From NCBI GenBank assembly GCA_043228905.1, contig JBHGNT010000005.1, forward strand, positions 9,486,001 to 9,550,000: a stretch of 64,000 nt of DNA, read 5' to 3'. The stretch is from Azolla caroliniana (Eukaryota; Polypodiophyta). Both the position numbers and the translations under genes were made by a program. Each line of letters starts with the position of its first letter. Within the stretch, counting starts at the first letter, position 1. A model generated the notes under the pieces. That model had not been told where the DNA came from and did not search any database. It saw only the letters and a list, made by a program, of their open reading frames with translations. Positions 18,916 through 29,167 of this stretch are shown here, in pieces.

Positions 18916-19539
18916 ATGGACAAAGGAATAGGAAGCTCGCTACCGACTTAGAAGCTCGATAGGAGCAACTACGCATCTTGGTCTTACTAGATGCACCAGT
19001 ACCTGCTCGGTCATGGTTACCGGAGTTATGTCGATGGAGCTAATGACACAGCACCCGAATCGACACATAGAGATTTCCCGGCCTTGGAACAGGCGGCAAG
19101 TAGAGTTCTCTACTGCATCACATCTTGTGTGAGCGATTAACGTTCGAGTTATATTTGGGATGTGAAGACGCCAAAGGATTCTTGGGGAAATCTGAAAAAG
19201 ATTTTCGCCGCGAGCACCACAGCTAGAAAGCTCCAACTCAGGCAAGAGTTGAGCAATGTTCGACAACGAGATATGTTGGTGGCTGACTACACCTCCAAGA
19301 TCAAGGACATCTGCGATTCTCTTGCTTCCGTCAATGTAAATGTCGAGGAGGACGAAATGGAGCACGTCTGCCTCGGAGGGTTAGCGTCGAAGTTCGGAGC
19401 TTTCCGAACTACGGTCTATATGAGGGAGTACACCATCGTTTTTCGACTTACAGTCGATGCTACTAGTAGAGGAGAACCATGTGGGTGCGTCAACGAATAT
19501 GCACGCCGACAGCAAGATGTTGTACACGGAGGAAGATAG
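18916..19539 (+). pseudogene. Copia-B gag
   Basis: Same start context as Copia-A Gag (MDKGIGSSLPT then KLDRSNYASWSY). Stops at about 18949, 18988 and 19138; the rest (TPKDSWGNLKKIFAASTTAR, VCLGGLASKFGAFRT) is the UBN2-type capsid region. Frame lost after about 19430. Confidence 0.85.
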
Positions 19540-20990
19540 GCCCTGCGGTCGTGGCAGACAAGGCGAGTCGGTGCACAATGGAGGCAGCCGATAGGAGCAA
19601 GATCGAAGGCATGGTCGTAATCCTAACAATAGTTCTGGACCCTCCAGAAGCAAGGGGAGTTGAGGCGGCGCCGGAAACTGGCAAGGGAAACCTGCCACAA
19701 AATGTTGGTACTGTGGCAAGAAAGGCCACAGGGAGAGTGAGTGTTGGAAGAAACATGTCGATTCAAAGAAAACCGCATCTAGATGCGAGTGGACCGAAAA
19801 AGGAAATCGGTAGTGATCGCACTATGCTAAGGGCTCCGAACAAGCCAAAAATGGATCGGGCCCAGCCTTCGTAATGAAGCATAAGGCCAATTCGATGGCG
19901 GTGAACACCTCGAAACCAAACAAGGTGTGGTATGTTGACTCTGGAGCACCAAATCATATGACGAGTCACGAGGAATGGTTCTCGTACTTACAGAAACAAG
20001 AAAAACAAGGAGGGCCGAAAGATCAACTGCCTAAAGTCCGATGGTGGGAAGGAGTACTTCTCCAACCAATTCTTGAATTATTTGCCGGATGAAGGAATTC
20101 GGCGTGATTTCTCCTGCAAATACACGTCGTAGCAGAACGGCGTGGCTGAGCGGAAAAATCGGACAATCGAATAGGCAACCAGGGCAATGCTCGAAGAGAA
20201 GCATATGCCAAAATTTTATTGGGCTGAAGCCATAAGGACAGTTGTTTACCTGCAGAATCAGACTTCTATTAATGGAGGAGTGTCGCCACATGAATTATAC
20301 TTCAAGAAGAAGCCGAACTTGGCACACTTGAGGGTTTTCAGTCATCACGTATGTGCATGTGCCGAAGGAGAAACAGAGGAAGCTGGATGCCAAAGCCGAG
20401 AAGTGTATCTTGGTTGGCTACCCCGACGAACAGAAGGGTTATAAGTGTCATAACCCCCGAACCAAAAAAGCTCGCATAAGTCGTGATGTTGTGTTCGACG
20501 AGTCCGCGTCGTGGTACTTGCCTTCGCCTCCAACCACTAACGACTCCATTCCGATCACTGACGAAGAGGTCAGCGAGGCTGAAGTGCCTCGGGACAAAGA
20601 AGACATCGGAGCTCCTCAAGAGAGTTCGATATCATTTAGGCTAAGTGGGCTGAATGAGCGACTGAGTTGGCATGACCAATCAGACGCAGAGCTGGCGAGT
20701 AGTGGTGACTCGGTCGTGCATTCCCTGCGCAAGAAGCTAAGGAGACGGTTTACACACGAAGAGAAGGAAAAGAAGAAGATGCCGGAGTATGACACTGATA
20801 AGGACGAGTCGAATTGAAGCGAATCCGACTCTGAGAAGAACGAAGACGGACCTCCGAAAATGAAGTCCGCGTCGGCCAAGAGGGCCTCAAAATTGGCTAA
20901 TGAGGAATTACGTCGATCTACCCACCAAAAGAACCCTGTGGTGCGCTTCGAATACAACGAGTACATGGCGCATCATTGTACACATACATG
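19540..20990 (+). pseudogene. Copia-B knuckle, protease and integrase remains
   Basis: CCHC knuckle CWYCGKKGHRESECW at about 19700-19745; protease VWYVDSGAPNHMTSH at about 19926. Directly afterwards the sequence jumps to the middle of integrase (KSDGG..EYFSNQF region, then QNGVAERKNRTIE), so the integrase zinc domain and first catalytic Asp are gone. Integrase C-terminal part and the charged linker extend to 20990 through several frames (for example MLEEKHMPKFYWAEAIRT). Confidence 0.82.
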
Positions 20991-20996
20991 ACGTGA

Positions 20997-21992
20997 GTGG
21001 CAGAACTGCGTGAGCCAGAGAGCTACGCAAAAGCGGCGAAGGACGCAAACTGGCGTGCCGTGATGAAGGAAGAGATGTGCGTGTTATCAGACAATGAGAC
21101 TTGGGACCTGGTTGATGCACCTAAAGGTGTGAAGCCGATCGGATGCAGATGGATGTACAAGGTGAAGTACAACACCGACGGCTCAGTCAACCGATACAAG
21201 GCTCGGTTAGTGGCGAAAGGCTACGCACAGAAGCACAACGTCGATTACGACGAGACCTTCGCACCTGTCACGAAGATGACCACAATCCATGTTCTGTTGG
21301 CCATAGCAATAGCGAAGGGGTGGCACTTACATCAGATGGATGTAAAGAATGCGTTCTTGCAAGGTGATCTTGAGGAACAGGTGTACATGGTACAACCCCC
21401 TGGATTTCTATCCGACCGGAACACCTCAGCAGTTTGCCAACTGAAGAAGTCCCTCTACGGACTAAAGCAAGCCCCGTGGGCATGGAACGCGAAGATCATG
21501 CAACGTCTGCATCATATGGGGTTTACGACGTCCAAATCGGACTCTTCATTGTTCGTTCCGCAAGGTCAACATGGACGGGTTATTCTTTTACTTTATGTTG
21601 ATGATATTGTCATTGTCGGTGCTGACCTAGATGAAATCGGCCACATAAAGTCTCAGCTTGCGGCATCATTCGACATGAAGGATCTAGGCAACCTTTATTA
21701 CTTCCTAGGGATCGAAGTGATCTGCACCCTTGAAGGCATATTAATCAGCCAACGTCACTACGTGCTGAATATGCTCTTCAAGTTCAGGATGGCAGATTGT
21801 AAGCCCATCTCGACTCCTCTAGACCTAAACACAAAGCTTCGCCAAGATTCAGGAAAGGCGAGCGACCCGACATGGTTCCGACAGATTGTCGAAAGCCTAA
21901 TCTATTTGACGATCACTCGGCCGGATCTGAGTTACCCGGTTGGCTTGATCAGTCAATTTATGTCACAGCCCACGTTCGAACATTTTCAGTGA
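20997..21992 (+). CDS. Copia-B reverse transcriptase
   Basis: Longest intact frame of Copia-B, 331 codons: GCRWMYKVKYNTDGSVNR, NAFLQGDLEEQVYMVQPPGF, catalytic LLLYVDDIVI, and the connection up to SQFMSQPTFEHFQ, where a TGA ends it. RVT_2 core residues are intact. Confidence 0.9.
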   Translation: MAELREPESYAKAAKDANWRAVMKEEMCVLSDNETWDLVDAPKGVKPIGCRWMYKVKYNTDGSVNRYKARLVAKGYAQKHNVDYDETFAPVTKMTTIHVLLAIAIAKGWHLHQMDVKNAFLQGDLEEQVYMVQPPGFLSDRNTSAVCQLKKSLYGLKQAPWAWNAKIMQRLHHMGFTTSKSDSSLFVPQGQHGRVILLLYVDDIVIVGADLDEIGHIKSQLAASFDMKDLGNLYYFLGIEVICTLEGILISQRHYVLNMLFKFRMADCKPISTPLDLNTKLRQDSGKASDPTWFRQIVESLIYLTITRPDLSYPVGLISQFMSQPTFEHFQ

Positions 21993-22724
21993 GCACGGAG
22001 AATATTGCGATATGTTAGCGGCACTAAGGACATGGCATTGCTATATCAGGTAGGAGTAGCCGAATAGTTAGTTGGCTACACGGATGCTGATTGGGCCAGA
22101 AATGCCAGCGATCGCAGATCAACATCAAGATACGCATTCTTGTTGGGATGTGCGACGATCGCGTGCAACAGTAAGAAGTAGCCGACAGTGGCACTGTCGA
22201 GCACAGAGGATGAGTACCAAGGGGTGGTTGTCACTACATGCAAAGTCATTTGGCTCAAAAGGCTACTCAAGGATTTGCATGTGGAGGTGTCCGCTCCAAC
22301 AACGATCTACTACGACAACTTTAGCAGCATCCAACTTGCGAAAAACCCTGTATTCCACACTCGGATCAAGCACATTGAGGTGCACTACCATTTTGTCCAA
22401 GAGTGTGTCCTCTCCGGTGACGTTGAACTAGTGTATGTTCTGATGGGTCGACAGACTGCCGATATTTTCACCAAGCCTCTTGGTCTCGACAAGTTGTGGG
22501 AATTCTCTGGTGTGCTTGGGTTGCGCCACCTCGACTTGTTGAACTTGAGGGGGAGACAAGAACAAGAGCGTGAGAGGAGCGGAAGTGACCGCGATTCCGA
22601 GTCGGATGAGGAATTCGATTTCAGGATGGCTGTAGAAGTCTAAGGAGAAGAAAGGGGCAACAACCACATCGAAGATCCGGAAGAGCAGGCAGAACCTCAA
22701 GTTGAGCTTGAGGGTGAGTGTTGA
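21993..22724 (+). pseudogene. Copia-B RNase H and polyprotein tail
   Basis: Continues RT: YTDADWARNASDRRSTS, LSSTEDEYQGVV (one Glu of the usual TEAEY changed), YYDNFSSIQLAKNP, KPLGLDKL. The tail SDEEFDF resembles Copia-A. After a stop at 22641 the frame continues to QVELEGEC, stop in the first codons of the LTR, exactly as in Copia-A. Confidence 0.82.
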
Positions 22725-22997
22725 GATACAAGTTAAACATTGGGTGCATAAACCGGTCTATAAACTAGTTCATAGACGAGGTGCGTAAACCAGGTGCGCA
22801 ACGAGAGGTCGTTGGAATGATATTCTGCGGTGGAATATATTTTGCGAGTTAGTGTAGGGGCTCATTGATGAGCATTGAAGTACGTGTCTGTCTGTCCGTA
22901 TGGACTTGTATAAAAGTGCTCTTTGAGCACATCCTATGTACAGAGTGTTATTTTCTTGGAGTAGAACTGTTCTCTCTCTCTCTCTCTCTTTTATCGT

Positions 22998-23070
22998 AAT
23001 TAGCTTACCCTAGTGGTAAGTCGATAACACTACAAGCATTGTGTCTTGGGTTCGAAACCCAATTTCCTCA
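22998..23070 (+). other. tRNA-like (SINE-head-like) module, plus strand
   Basis: A box TTAGCTTACCCTAGTGG and B box GGGTTCGAAACCC at normal Pol III spacing. Acceptor stem not convincing; probably tRNA-derived SINE sequence. Confidence 0.5.
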
Positions 23071-23121
23071 CCTCTCTATTATATACTTCATATATATCTC
23101 TATTTCGCTAGATGCCACTGT

Positions 23122-23189
23122 GGAATGTAGGGGTTGAACCCATGACCACCTTGTCTCCATTGGGCAACCTTACCAACTGAGCTACATCC
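23122..23189 (-). other. tRNA-like module, minus strand
   Basis: Reads GGATGTAGCTCAGTTGGTAA (A box), then GGGTTCAACCCC (B box) and TACATTCC, which pairs with the 5' GGATGTA with one bulge. More tRNA-like than its neighbour, but no clean anticodon stem or class assignment; treated as tRNA-derived repeat or pseudogene. Confidence 0.5.
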
Positions 23190-23307
23190 ATTTGGGCAAA
23201 ATCTCTCTCTCCCTCTCTCTCTCTCTGTGTTTTCACTGAACTGTCATATTTTCGAACTGTGTACTCTGTGTCTTTTACGCACACGCTTCCACAAGTATTC
23301 CTTTTCA

Positions 23308-24011
23308 TTGCAGCTAATGGTGATATTGTAGGTTTGCATCTTACTTCTGGTGGACAATTGGTGACACAAGCATTGGCTGATGATTCTTTTATGTTTTTAC
23401 AAGCCTCAAAAGAAAATCTTGAAAGGAGTATGTAAGTTTGGGATCAATTTGCTTTGGCTTCAGGGTTATATATAAATTGGAGGAAGTCTCGCCTTATTTC
23501 TTGTACGGAGAGTGATTTGGAATGTTTGGGATGGCGAGGGTCAATAATTACACGAGGATCAATTTATCGCCATTTGGGTTATCCATTGGGTGTTGATGTT
23601 ACAAAAGTTCAATTGATTGATTAGATTGGTAGTAAATTGAAGGACAAATATATGTATTGGAAGTCTCAATTATGGCCCTTTCATGTACAACTCAAAGTGG
23701 TGCAATGTATCTTGATACCCATGTTATTATATTTTTTGTCTTTACTACCTTGGACTAAGAAGGCATTACAAAACATTTTACAACCTATTCGGTTCATGTT
23801 GTGGTGGAAAGGAGAAATGATGGGAGTTACATGGATTTCATGGGACCATTGGGTACTCCTAAAAGGTTAGGTGGTGCAGCAATATTAGATTTGGAAAGGC
23901 ATTTGATGGCTCGTAGATTTGCATTATTACGAGATATTTACTTTTTCTTGAGCTCATTGCCTCTGTTACAAAGGCACTACGGCTCTTCGTAGTGCACAGC
24001 GGATCGTGATG
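23308..24011 (+). pseudogene. LINE-B ORF2, C-terminal part of reverse transcriptase
   Basis: Resumes with NGDIVGLHLTSGG and the catalytic ALADDSFMF (xADD) at about 23368, then LHRxLGYPLG-type RHLGYPLGVDVTKVQ and VLLKG..LGGAAILDLERHL. Stops at about 23431, 23623 and 23868. Truncated by Copia-C; the zf-RVT domain is not reached. Confidence 0.85.
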
Positions 24012-24322
24012 TGTTGGATCGTTAGTGTGTTCAAGAGAGAAAGAAAATGGGGGAAATAGACTCACCTTAGTAGCAGCCCAAAATCGTTCGGTTTCATTAC
24101 ACAGAGAAATCTCTCTCGTCTGTTTTCTATTTCTCTTCTTACTTCACTCTCTTACTACTCTCTTTTTAACCTAAGTATATAAGTGACTTACATATTTAGC
24201 TTTCACAGCTAAATAGATGTTTTACCTATATGTCAAATAGTAGCTAATTTCCTAATAGCTACTATAGAAGATCTGAGTTACCAATAAGCATCACATGCTT
24301 TTGTTGAGCTTGTTTCTTAACA
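24012..24322 (-). repeat. Copia-C 3' LTR
   Basis: TGTTGGATCG...TTTCTTAACA on the plus strand, about 311 bp, next to the purine tract (minus TTGAGCTTGAGTGGGGAG). Left boundary is judged by the TG start only, since the 5' LTR is not in the window. Confidence 0.75.
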
Positions 24323-26634
24323 CTCCCCACTCAAGCTCAACTTACCCACTCTTGAGATCTTCATCAGTCTTCTTTTCCATCATGCTTTTCAACTATCATA
24401 CCAATGCTTGTAACTACCATCATGGCTCTAAACTATGTATGTTTTTCCATGCTCAATCCCTTTGTAAGAATATCAACAACTTGTTGATTTGTACTTACAT
24501 ACAACAGATCCACTTCTCCATCAATAACTTTTTCTCTAACGAAGTGATAATGCACTTCAATGTGATTTGTTCTTGCATGGAACACTTGGTTTTTTCCGAG
24601 CTGAATGCTGCTCATATTGTCACACCAAATTGTGACTACATCATTTATATATTGTCATGAACACATGACCATTATGGCGTCACCCGGACTTGAACCCCGA
24701 AACTTGTAATCCATAATTGAAAACCTCAACCATTAAGATAGCTTATTGTCATATGAGAGGATAAAAGCTACTTTTTGTATTAGATTGATTATTGTAAAAA
24801 CTCTAGATCATTCTAGAATGTTCTAGAATGTCCTAGATCATTCTAGAATGTTCTAGAATGTCCTAGAGCATTCTAGATCATAGAATGTCCTAGAACATTC
24901 TAGAACATTATAAAAATCTCTAAGCTATTCTATAGGAACCTATAAATAAGGGCATACATGTATTCTCAAATCAATTCGAATCAACACCAGTCTTTAGCTC
25001 TCATTACATATCTTGTATCCATTCTCTTTCTTTTTCTATCTTAATACACCCATTCTTCTCTTAGCATTTCGTTCCTTTCTTCTCGTGTTCCCTTATATCC
25101 TTCTTCCATCACTCTATCTTTTATTCTTGGTTCTAACATATACTCTCCCAAATCAGCAAGCAATCTTCTGATCCATACTTCTTCACAAGTGGCTATTGCA
25201 GCTCCTCTATATTTAGCTTTAGTACTTGCTACTCCATGAAATAATTGCACTTCCCAATGTAAACATATATCCACTCGTGGATCTTCTATCAGTTTGGCTT
25301 CCAGCCCAATCATCATCTGTATATCCTTCCAACTTTATGTCCAAATCAGCTCTATAAAACAATCCATAGTTTTGAGTAGCTTTTATATACCTCAAAATTC
25401 TTCGAATGTAGTCCAAATGTGGCTTTCTTGGTTGTTGCATAAACTGGCTAACTAATCCAACTGCATAACTCAAATTAGATCTTATTATAGTCAAGTATAT
25501 GACGCTGCCCACCATAGACCTATACATGTTCACATCTGCAATTGTTGCTCCGAAATCAACCCTCAATTTGCAGTTCCTATCTAGTGGTACATCAATAGGT
25601 TTGCATCCAAGCATACCATACTTCTTCAACATATTTGTTGCATACTAATTTTGCAACATATATATACCACTTTCAGATCTGATCATCTCAATACCAAGAA
25701 AGTATCTCAACTCTCCCAAATCCTTCATATAAAATTGCATTTCTAGATTTTTCTTCAGCTTGTTTATTTCATCCATAGAGTCACCTCCAATGATTAAATC
25801 ATATACATAAATCAAAATCACAACAATGCAATCATTCATCTTCTTTACATACAATGATGGATAAGCTTTTGACATTTTGAAGGCAAATTTTTTTAGAGAT
25901 TCTGAAAGTTCCTTGTGTCATACTCTTGGTGCTTGTTTCAGTCCATAGAGAGCCTTTTTCAGCCTACATACATATTTTGGATGTTTCTTATGTTCAAATC
26001 TTGGTGGTTGACACGTGCATACTTCCTATTCTAAGTTACCATGTAAAAAGGCATTTTTTACATCCATATGGTGCAGAACCCATCTTTTGGTTGCACTTAC
26101 AGCAAGTAGTGTACTCAATGTTGTCATCTTTACAACCAGTGCAAATGTTTCATCATAATCAATTCCTTGCATCTGGGCTAATCCCTTTGCCACAAGTCTT
26201 GTTTTATGTCTACTTACATTCCCATTAGAATCATGCTTTGTTTTGTAGACCCATTTGTAACCTACCACATTTTTTCCTTTTGGTAACTTTACCAAATCCC
26301 ATGTTTTATTTTCAACCAATGCATCTATTTCTTCTTGCATTGCATTCACCCATTTCTTATCATATTTTTCTTCATCAAAACTATTTGGATCAGGGATTTG
26401 TACCACTTTAGACATGTATGCATAATGCATAGCCATGTATGTATCATAACCAAATCTTTCAACGGATGTTTTCTCTCTATTTGATCTTCTTAGTTTTTTA
26501 TTTGCATCTTTCATTGCATTTTCCATACTAGGGATTTTCAAGGCTCGTATACCCAACTCATCATCTAATGATACATCTGAATCTACATCTTCCATGTTTC
26601 TAGATCCTTCATCAAGCATTTCATATTCTGGCAT
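24323..26634 (-). pseudogene. Copia-C RT and RNase H, split by a solo LTR
   Basis: From right to left: charged linker, GYKWVYKTKHDSNGNVSRH, NAFLHGNLE, a broken catalytic block (VVILIYVYDLIIGG, where YVDD has become YVYD), DLGELRYFLGIEMIRS, then RNase H (GYTDDDWAG, a degraded TEAEY as STKAKYRG, WCDNMSSIQLGKNQ). The solo LTR 24653-25138 lies between LLADLGEY and the WCDNMSS segment. Several stops and shifts. Not functional. Confidence 0.87.
24653..25138 (+). repeat. Solo LTR of the Gypsy-A family
   Basis: Complete 486-bp LTR TGTCATGAAC...TTCTAACA with flanks TATAT and TATAC, a target duplication with one change. Intact LTR ends without internal sequence indicate LTR-LTR recombination. Antisense tRNA-like module at 24686-24746; HSE arrays at 24811-24828 and 24841-24858, extended to about 24910; TATAAATA at about 24951. 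Confidence 0.92.
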
Positions 26635-26734
26635 CTTTTGTTTTCCCTTTTTATCTCATATTTTTTGTGTCTTGCATTTTTTCCACTCTATGCATTTGAA
26701 TCGGATTTACTACCAGAGTTTTCAGATGGTCCAG

Positions 26735-27500
26735 TACATTCTATTCATGTGGAACTTCATTGTCCAACCTTATTTCCATCTCCATTTCGATGGCAGTCTC
26801 TTCCATTTTCAGATTTATCTTTGTCTTCATTTCCACATCTTCATCAGTTTCTACATTTTCTTTTGGGTTGTACCAGTTGCCCAACTCATCAAATATTACA
26901 TTACGGCTTACTAAAATCTTTTTTGTCAAAGGGTTATAGCATCTATACCCTTTTTGCTCCTTTGAATATCCCACAAAAACACATTTTTCAGCTTTTGGAT
27001 CAAACTTACTTCTTACTTCATCAAGTACATGAACATAGACAAGGCATCCAAACACTTTTAAGTGTCCTAAACTAGGTTTCCTCCCATAAAAGAATTCTTT
27101 AGGTGTTACTTCATGTACTCTAGATGCTATACACCTATTTAGAATATTGTTTGTTGTGTTTACAGCTTTTGCCCAGCAATACAATGGCATATTTTTTCTG
27201 TCAACAAGGCTCTTGCTATGTTCACCAAAGTTTTGTTTTTTCTCTCAGTGACTCCATTTTGCTGTGGAGTATATCTACATGTGAGTTTCTTTGCTTGCAT
27301 AGAAAATTAGAAAATTCATTTGAGAAGTACTCTCCTCCTCCATCAGACCTTAAGCATTTTATTCTAGTCCCGGCTTGCTTTTCTACCATACATTTGAACT
27401 TACGAAAGCAATCAAATACTTCACTCTTCTCTTTCATGAAGTAAACCCATATTTTCCTTAAGCAATCATCAATAAATGTTCCATAAAACCTGCAGCCACC
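26735..27500 (-). pseudogene. Copia-C integrase, C-terminal and core part
   Basis: Minus strand: GGCRFYGTFIDDCLRKIWVY, then KCLRSDGGGEYFSNEFSNF (second catalytic Asp), a broken QNG.AER region near 27240, and RIRPLYCWAKAVNTTNNILNR-like and RKPSLGHLKVFGCLVYVHV blocks. First bases (GGTGG) are the target duplication of Gypsy-D. Confidence 0.87.
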
Positions 27501-28087
27501 TGTTACCGATTAGGAACACTATCTACGCTCAGTCCTTCTAGGTAGACCCCAAGGAGACCGTTGTCGTGCCTTTTAGCGCCAGATCGTTGCGTGAGTCGGG
27601 TGGGAACCGTCGGGATTTTGGACTAGGAGGAGGAAGAATTTGAGGCTAATCTAGTTTTGAATATGAATAGATTATAAGAAAGAGATATAAAAACTTCTGA
27701 ATCCCACAAGTATAGTTGTTTTAGTTTATCTTAATCGTAGTAATAAATTGTAGTTTAGAATAGATTAGAGTAGATTGAGAAAAGAGATCAAAACTTGTGA
27801 ATCCCACAAGTATTATATTAATCAATATTTATGTAAAAATATGAATGTAGATTGAAAGAGAAGGATATGGAAACCTCGTGAATCCCACGAGTATAGTTTA
27901 TTTCATGAATCCCACGAATATAGTTTATTAATTGGTGTTGTTTAGAAATATATCTAATTTCCAAATATTCCACAAACTTATTACATTGTGCTCCCCATCC
28001 TTATATAGTGATGAGAGAGTCTTGGCAATCCATGTTTTTTCACTAATTATGCCCTCCATGCTTTTTCTATCAATAGACTATATGCTT

Positions 28088-28453
28088 TTCCCATGTTGTT
28101 GCCGACAATATTCTCGTCTTCCTCTTATCATATCTTTGGCATACTCTTTCGACTTTAGCCCAATCCTCGGTAAGGCCATTTGCACCGTCATCATCTTCAA
28201 ATTCGATCTCGATGTCCATCCTTTCTTTCCGATCAATCGATCTTACGAACATTAGGACTTTATCCTCCCCCACCAATCTTTGTTCCCACTCCGAGAGTTG
28301 AGCAAACTGATACTCAAACTCTAGGAATGCTTGTTTTACGCTTCGGAGGGTCTTCTCCGATGCCACCCATTTGTCGAACTCGCGCCGATCTCGTCCCTTT
28401 GGTCTCTCATAATCATATGCTTCCAATATAGCTTTCTCAAAGGACACCCACAA
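28088..28453 (-). pseudogene. Gag fragment trapped between the duplicated LTR pieces
   Basis: About 120 codons: WVSFEKAILEAYDYERPKG, FEYQFAQLSEWEQRL, VLMFVRSIDRKERMDIEIEF. Clearly homologous to LTR-C gag (WATFEKALLEEYGYERLKG). Both ends are cut exactly at LTR sequence. Confidence 0.8.
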
Positions 28454-29004
28454 GTATAGTTGTTGTAGTTCATCTTAATCGTAGTAATAAATTGAAATAG
28501 TTTAGAATAGATTAGAGTAGATTGAGAAAAGAGATCAAAACTTGTGAATCCCACAAGTATTATATTAATCAATATTTATGTAAAAATATGAATGTAGATT
28601 GAAAGAGAAGGATATAGAAACCTCATGAATCCCACGAGTATAGTTTATTTCGTGAATCCCACGAATATAGTTTATTAATTGGTGTTGTTTAGAAATATAT
28701 CTAATTTCCAAATATTCCACAGACTTATTACATTGTGCTCCCCATCCTTATATAGTGATGAGAAAGTCTTGGCAATCCATGTTTTTTCACTAATTATGCC
28801 CTCCATGCTTTTTCTATCAATAGACTATATGCTTTCTCTAACATGCTTTTTCTAAAGTCATGCGTTTTTTTATCGACTATAGTGTTCATGCACGTTAGAT
28901 GTGCATGTGTAGCTTTTTCTTTTATCATGCCTTTTCCTAAAGTTTATCCTAGCGTGAACTTACCTTTCTATGTGGGACATCTACTTTTTGACACTAATGA
29001 TATG

Positions 29005-29058
29005 TTAGAGTAATGGTAAGGCTTCACATATTAACATGGAGTTACAAGGTTTGAATCT
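29005..29058 (+). other. Antisense tRNA-like module in Gypsy-D 3' LTR
   Basis: Plus strand (antisense to this minus-strand element): TTAGAGTAATGGTAAGGC (A box) and GGTTTGAATCTTGCC (B box). Lies 108-161 bp into the LTR, the same place and orientation as in the other LTR families. Confidence 0.55.
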
Positions 29059-29167
29059 TGCCTTATGCATGTAATATATATTTTGATATTTCTTTCTTTT
29101 TCTTCATATTTATTCAATCAGTTATTTTATACGTTTTTCACGTAGTGTACGAAATACACTACGACAC

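Larger units (their letters stand above)
18418..23307 (+). mobile_element. Copia-B, decayed Copia retrotransposon inserted in LINE-B
   Basis: LTRs 18418-18809 and 22719-23307, primer site, and traces of every Copia domain. Flanks TTGCG and TTGCA are a 5-bp target duplication with one change. Part of the protease-to-integrase region (integrase zinc domain and first Asp) is deleted near 20015. Closely related to Copia-A. Confidence 0.92.
22719..23307 (+). repeat. Copia-B 3' LTR with a ~210-bp insertion
   Basis: Same ends as the 5' LTR but 589 bp long, because about 22994-23203 is inserted in the CT tract. The insert carries two tRNA-like modules in opposite orientation. Confidence 0.88.
9495..24011 (+). 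mobile_element. LINE-B, non-LTR retrotransposon split by three LTR elements
   Basis: Pieces 9495-12128 (5' UTR, ORF1, endonuclease), 17443-18417 (RT fingers and palm) and 23308-24011 (RT palm to thumb) read in order in one direction, with LTR-C, Copia-B and Copia-C in the gaps. The 5' UTR (9495-9707) shows no gene. The 3' end lies beyond Copia-C, outside the window. Confidence 0.85.
24012..27500 (-). mobile_element. Copia-C, left (3') part
   Basis: Minus-strand Copia element: 3' LTR, RNase H, RT and integrase in this part; integrase N-terminus and protease resume at 55712-56455 across the Gypsy-D insertion. The gag end lies to the right of Copia-E, outside the window. AT-richer than Copia-A/B and a different clade. 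Confidence 0.9.
27501..29166 (-). repeat. Gypsy-D 3' LTR region, tandem and rearranged
   Basis: The outer end (27501-27557) matches the 5' LTR end with three differences; beyond that the two diverge. About 385 bp occur twice in direct orientation (27704-28087 and 28448-28832, starting CCCACAAGTATAGTTGTT), separated by a gag fragment. The inner end (TGTCGTAGTG on the minus strand, 29166) directly follows the purine tract CGGAGGGGGTGAG. Best read as LTR, truncated internal, LTR in tandem. Minus-strand TATATAAGG lies near 28755 and 28012. Confidence 0.7.

Noticed and set aside
23122-23189. Functional tRNA gene on the minus strand
   Set aside because: A and B boxes are good, but the anticodon stem and acceptor are imperfect and it sits in an insertion within an LTR.
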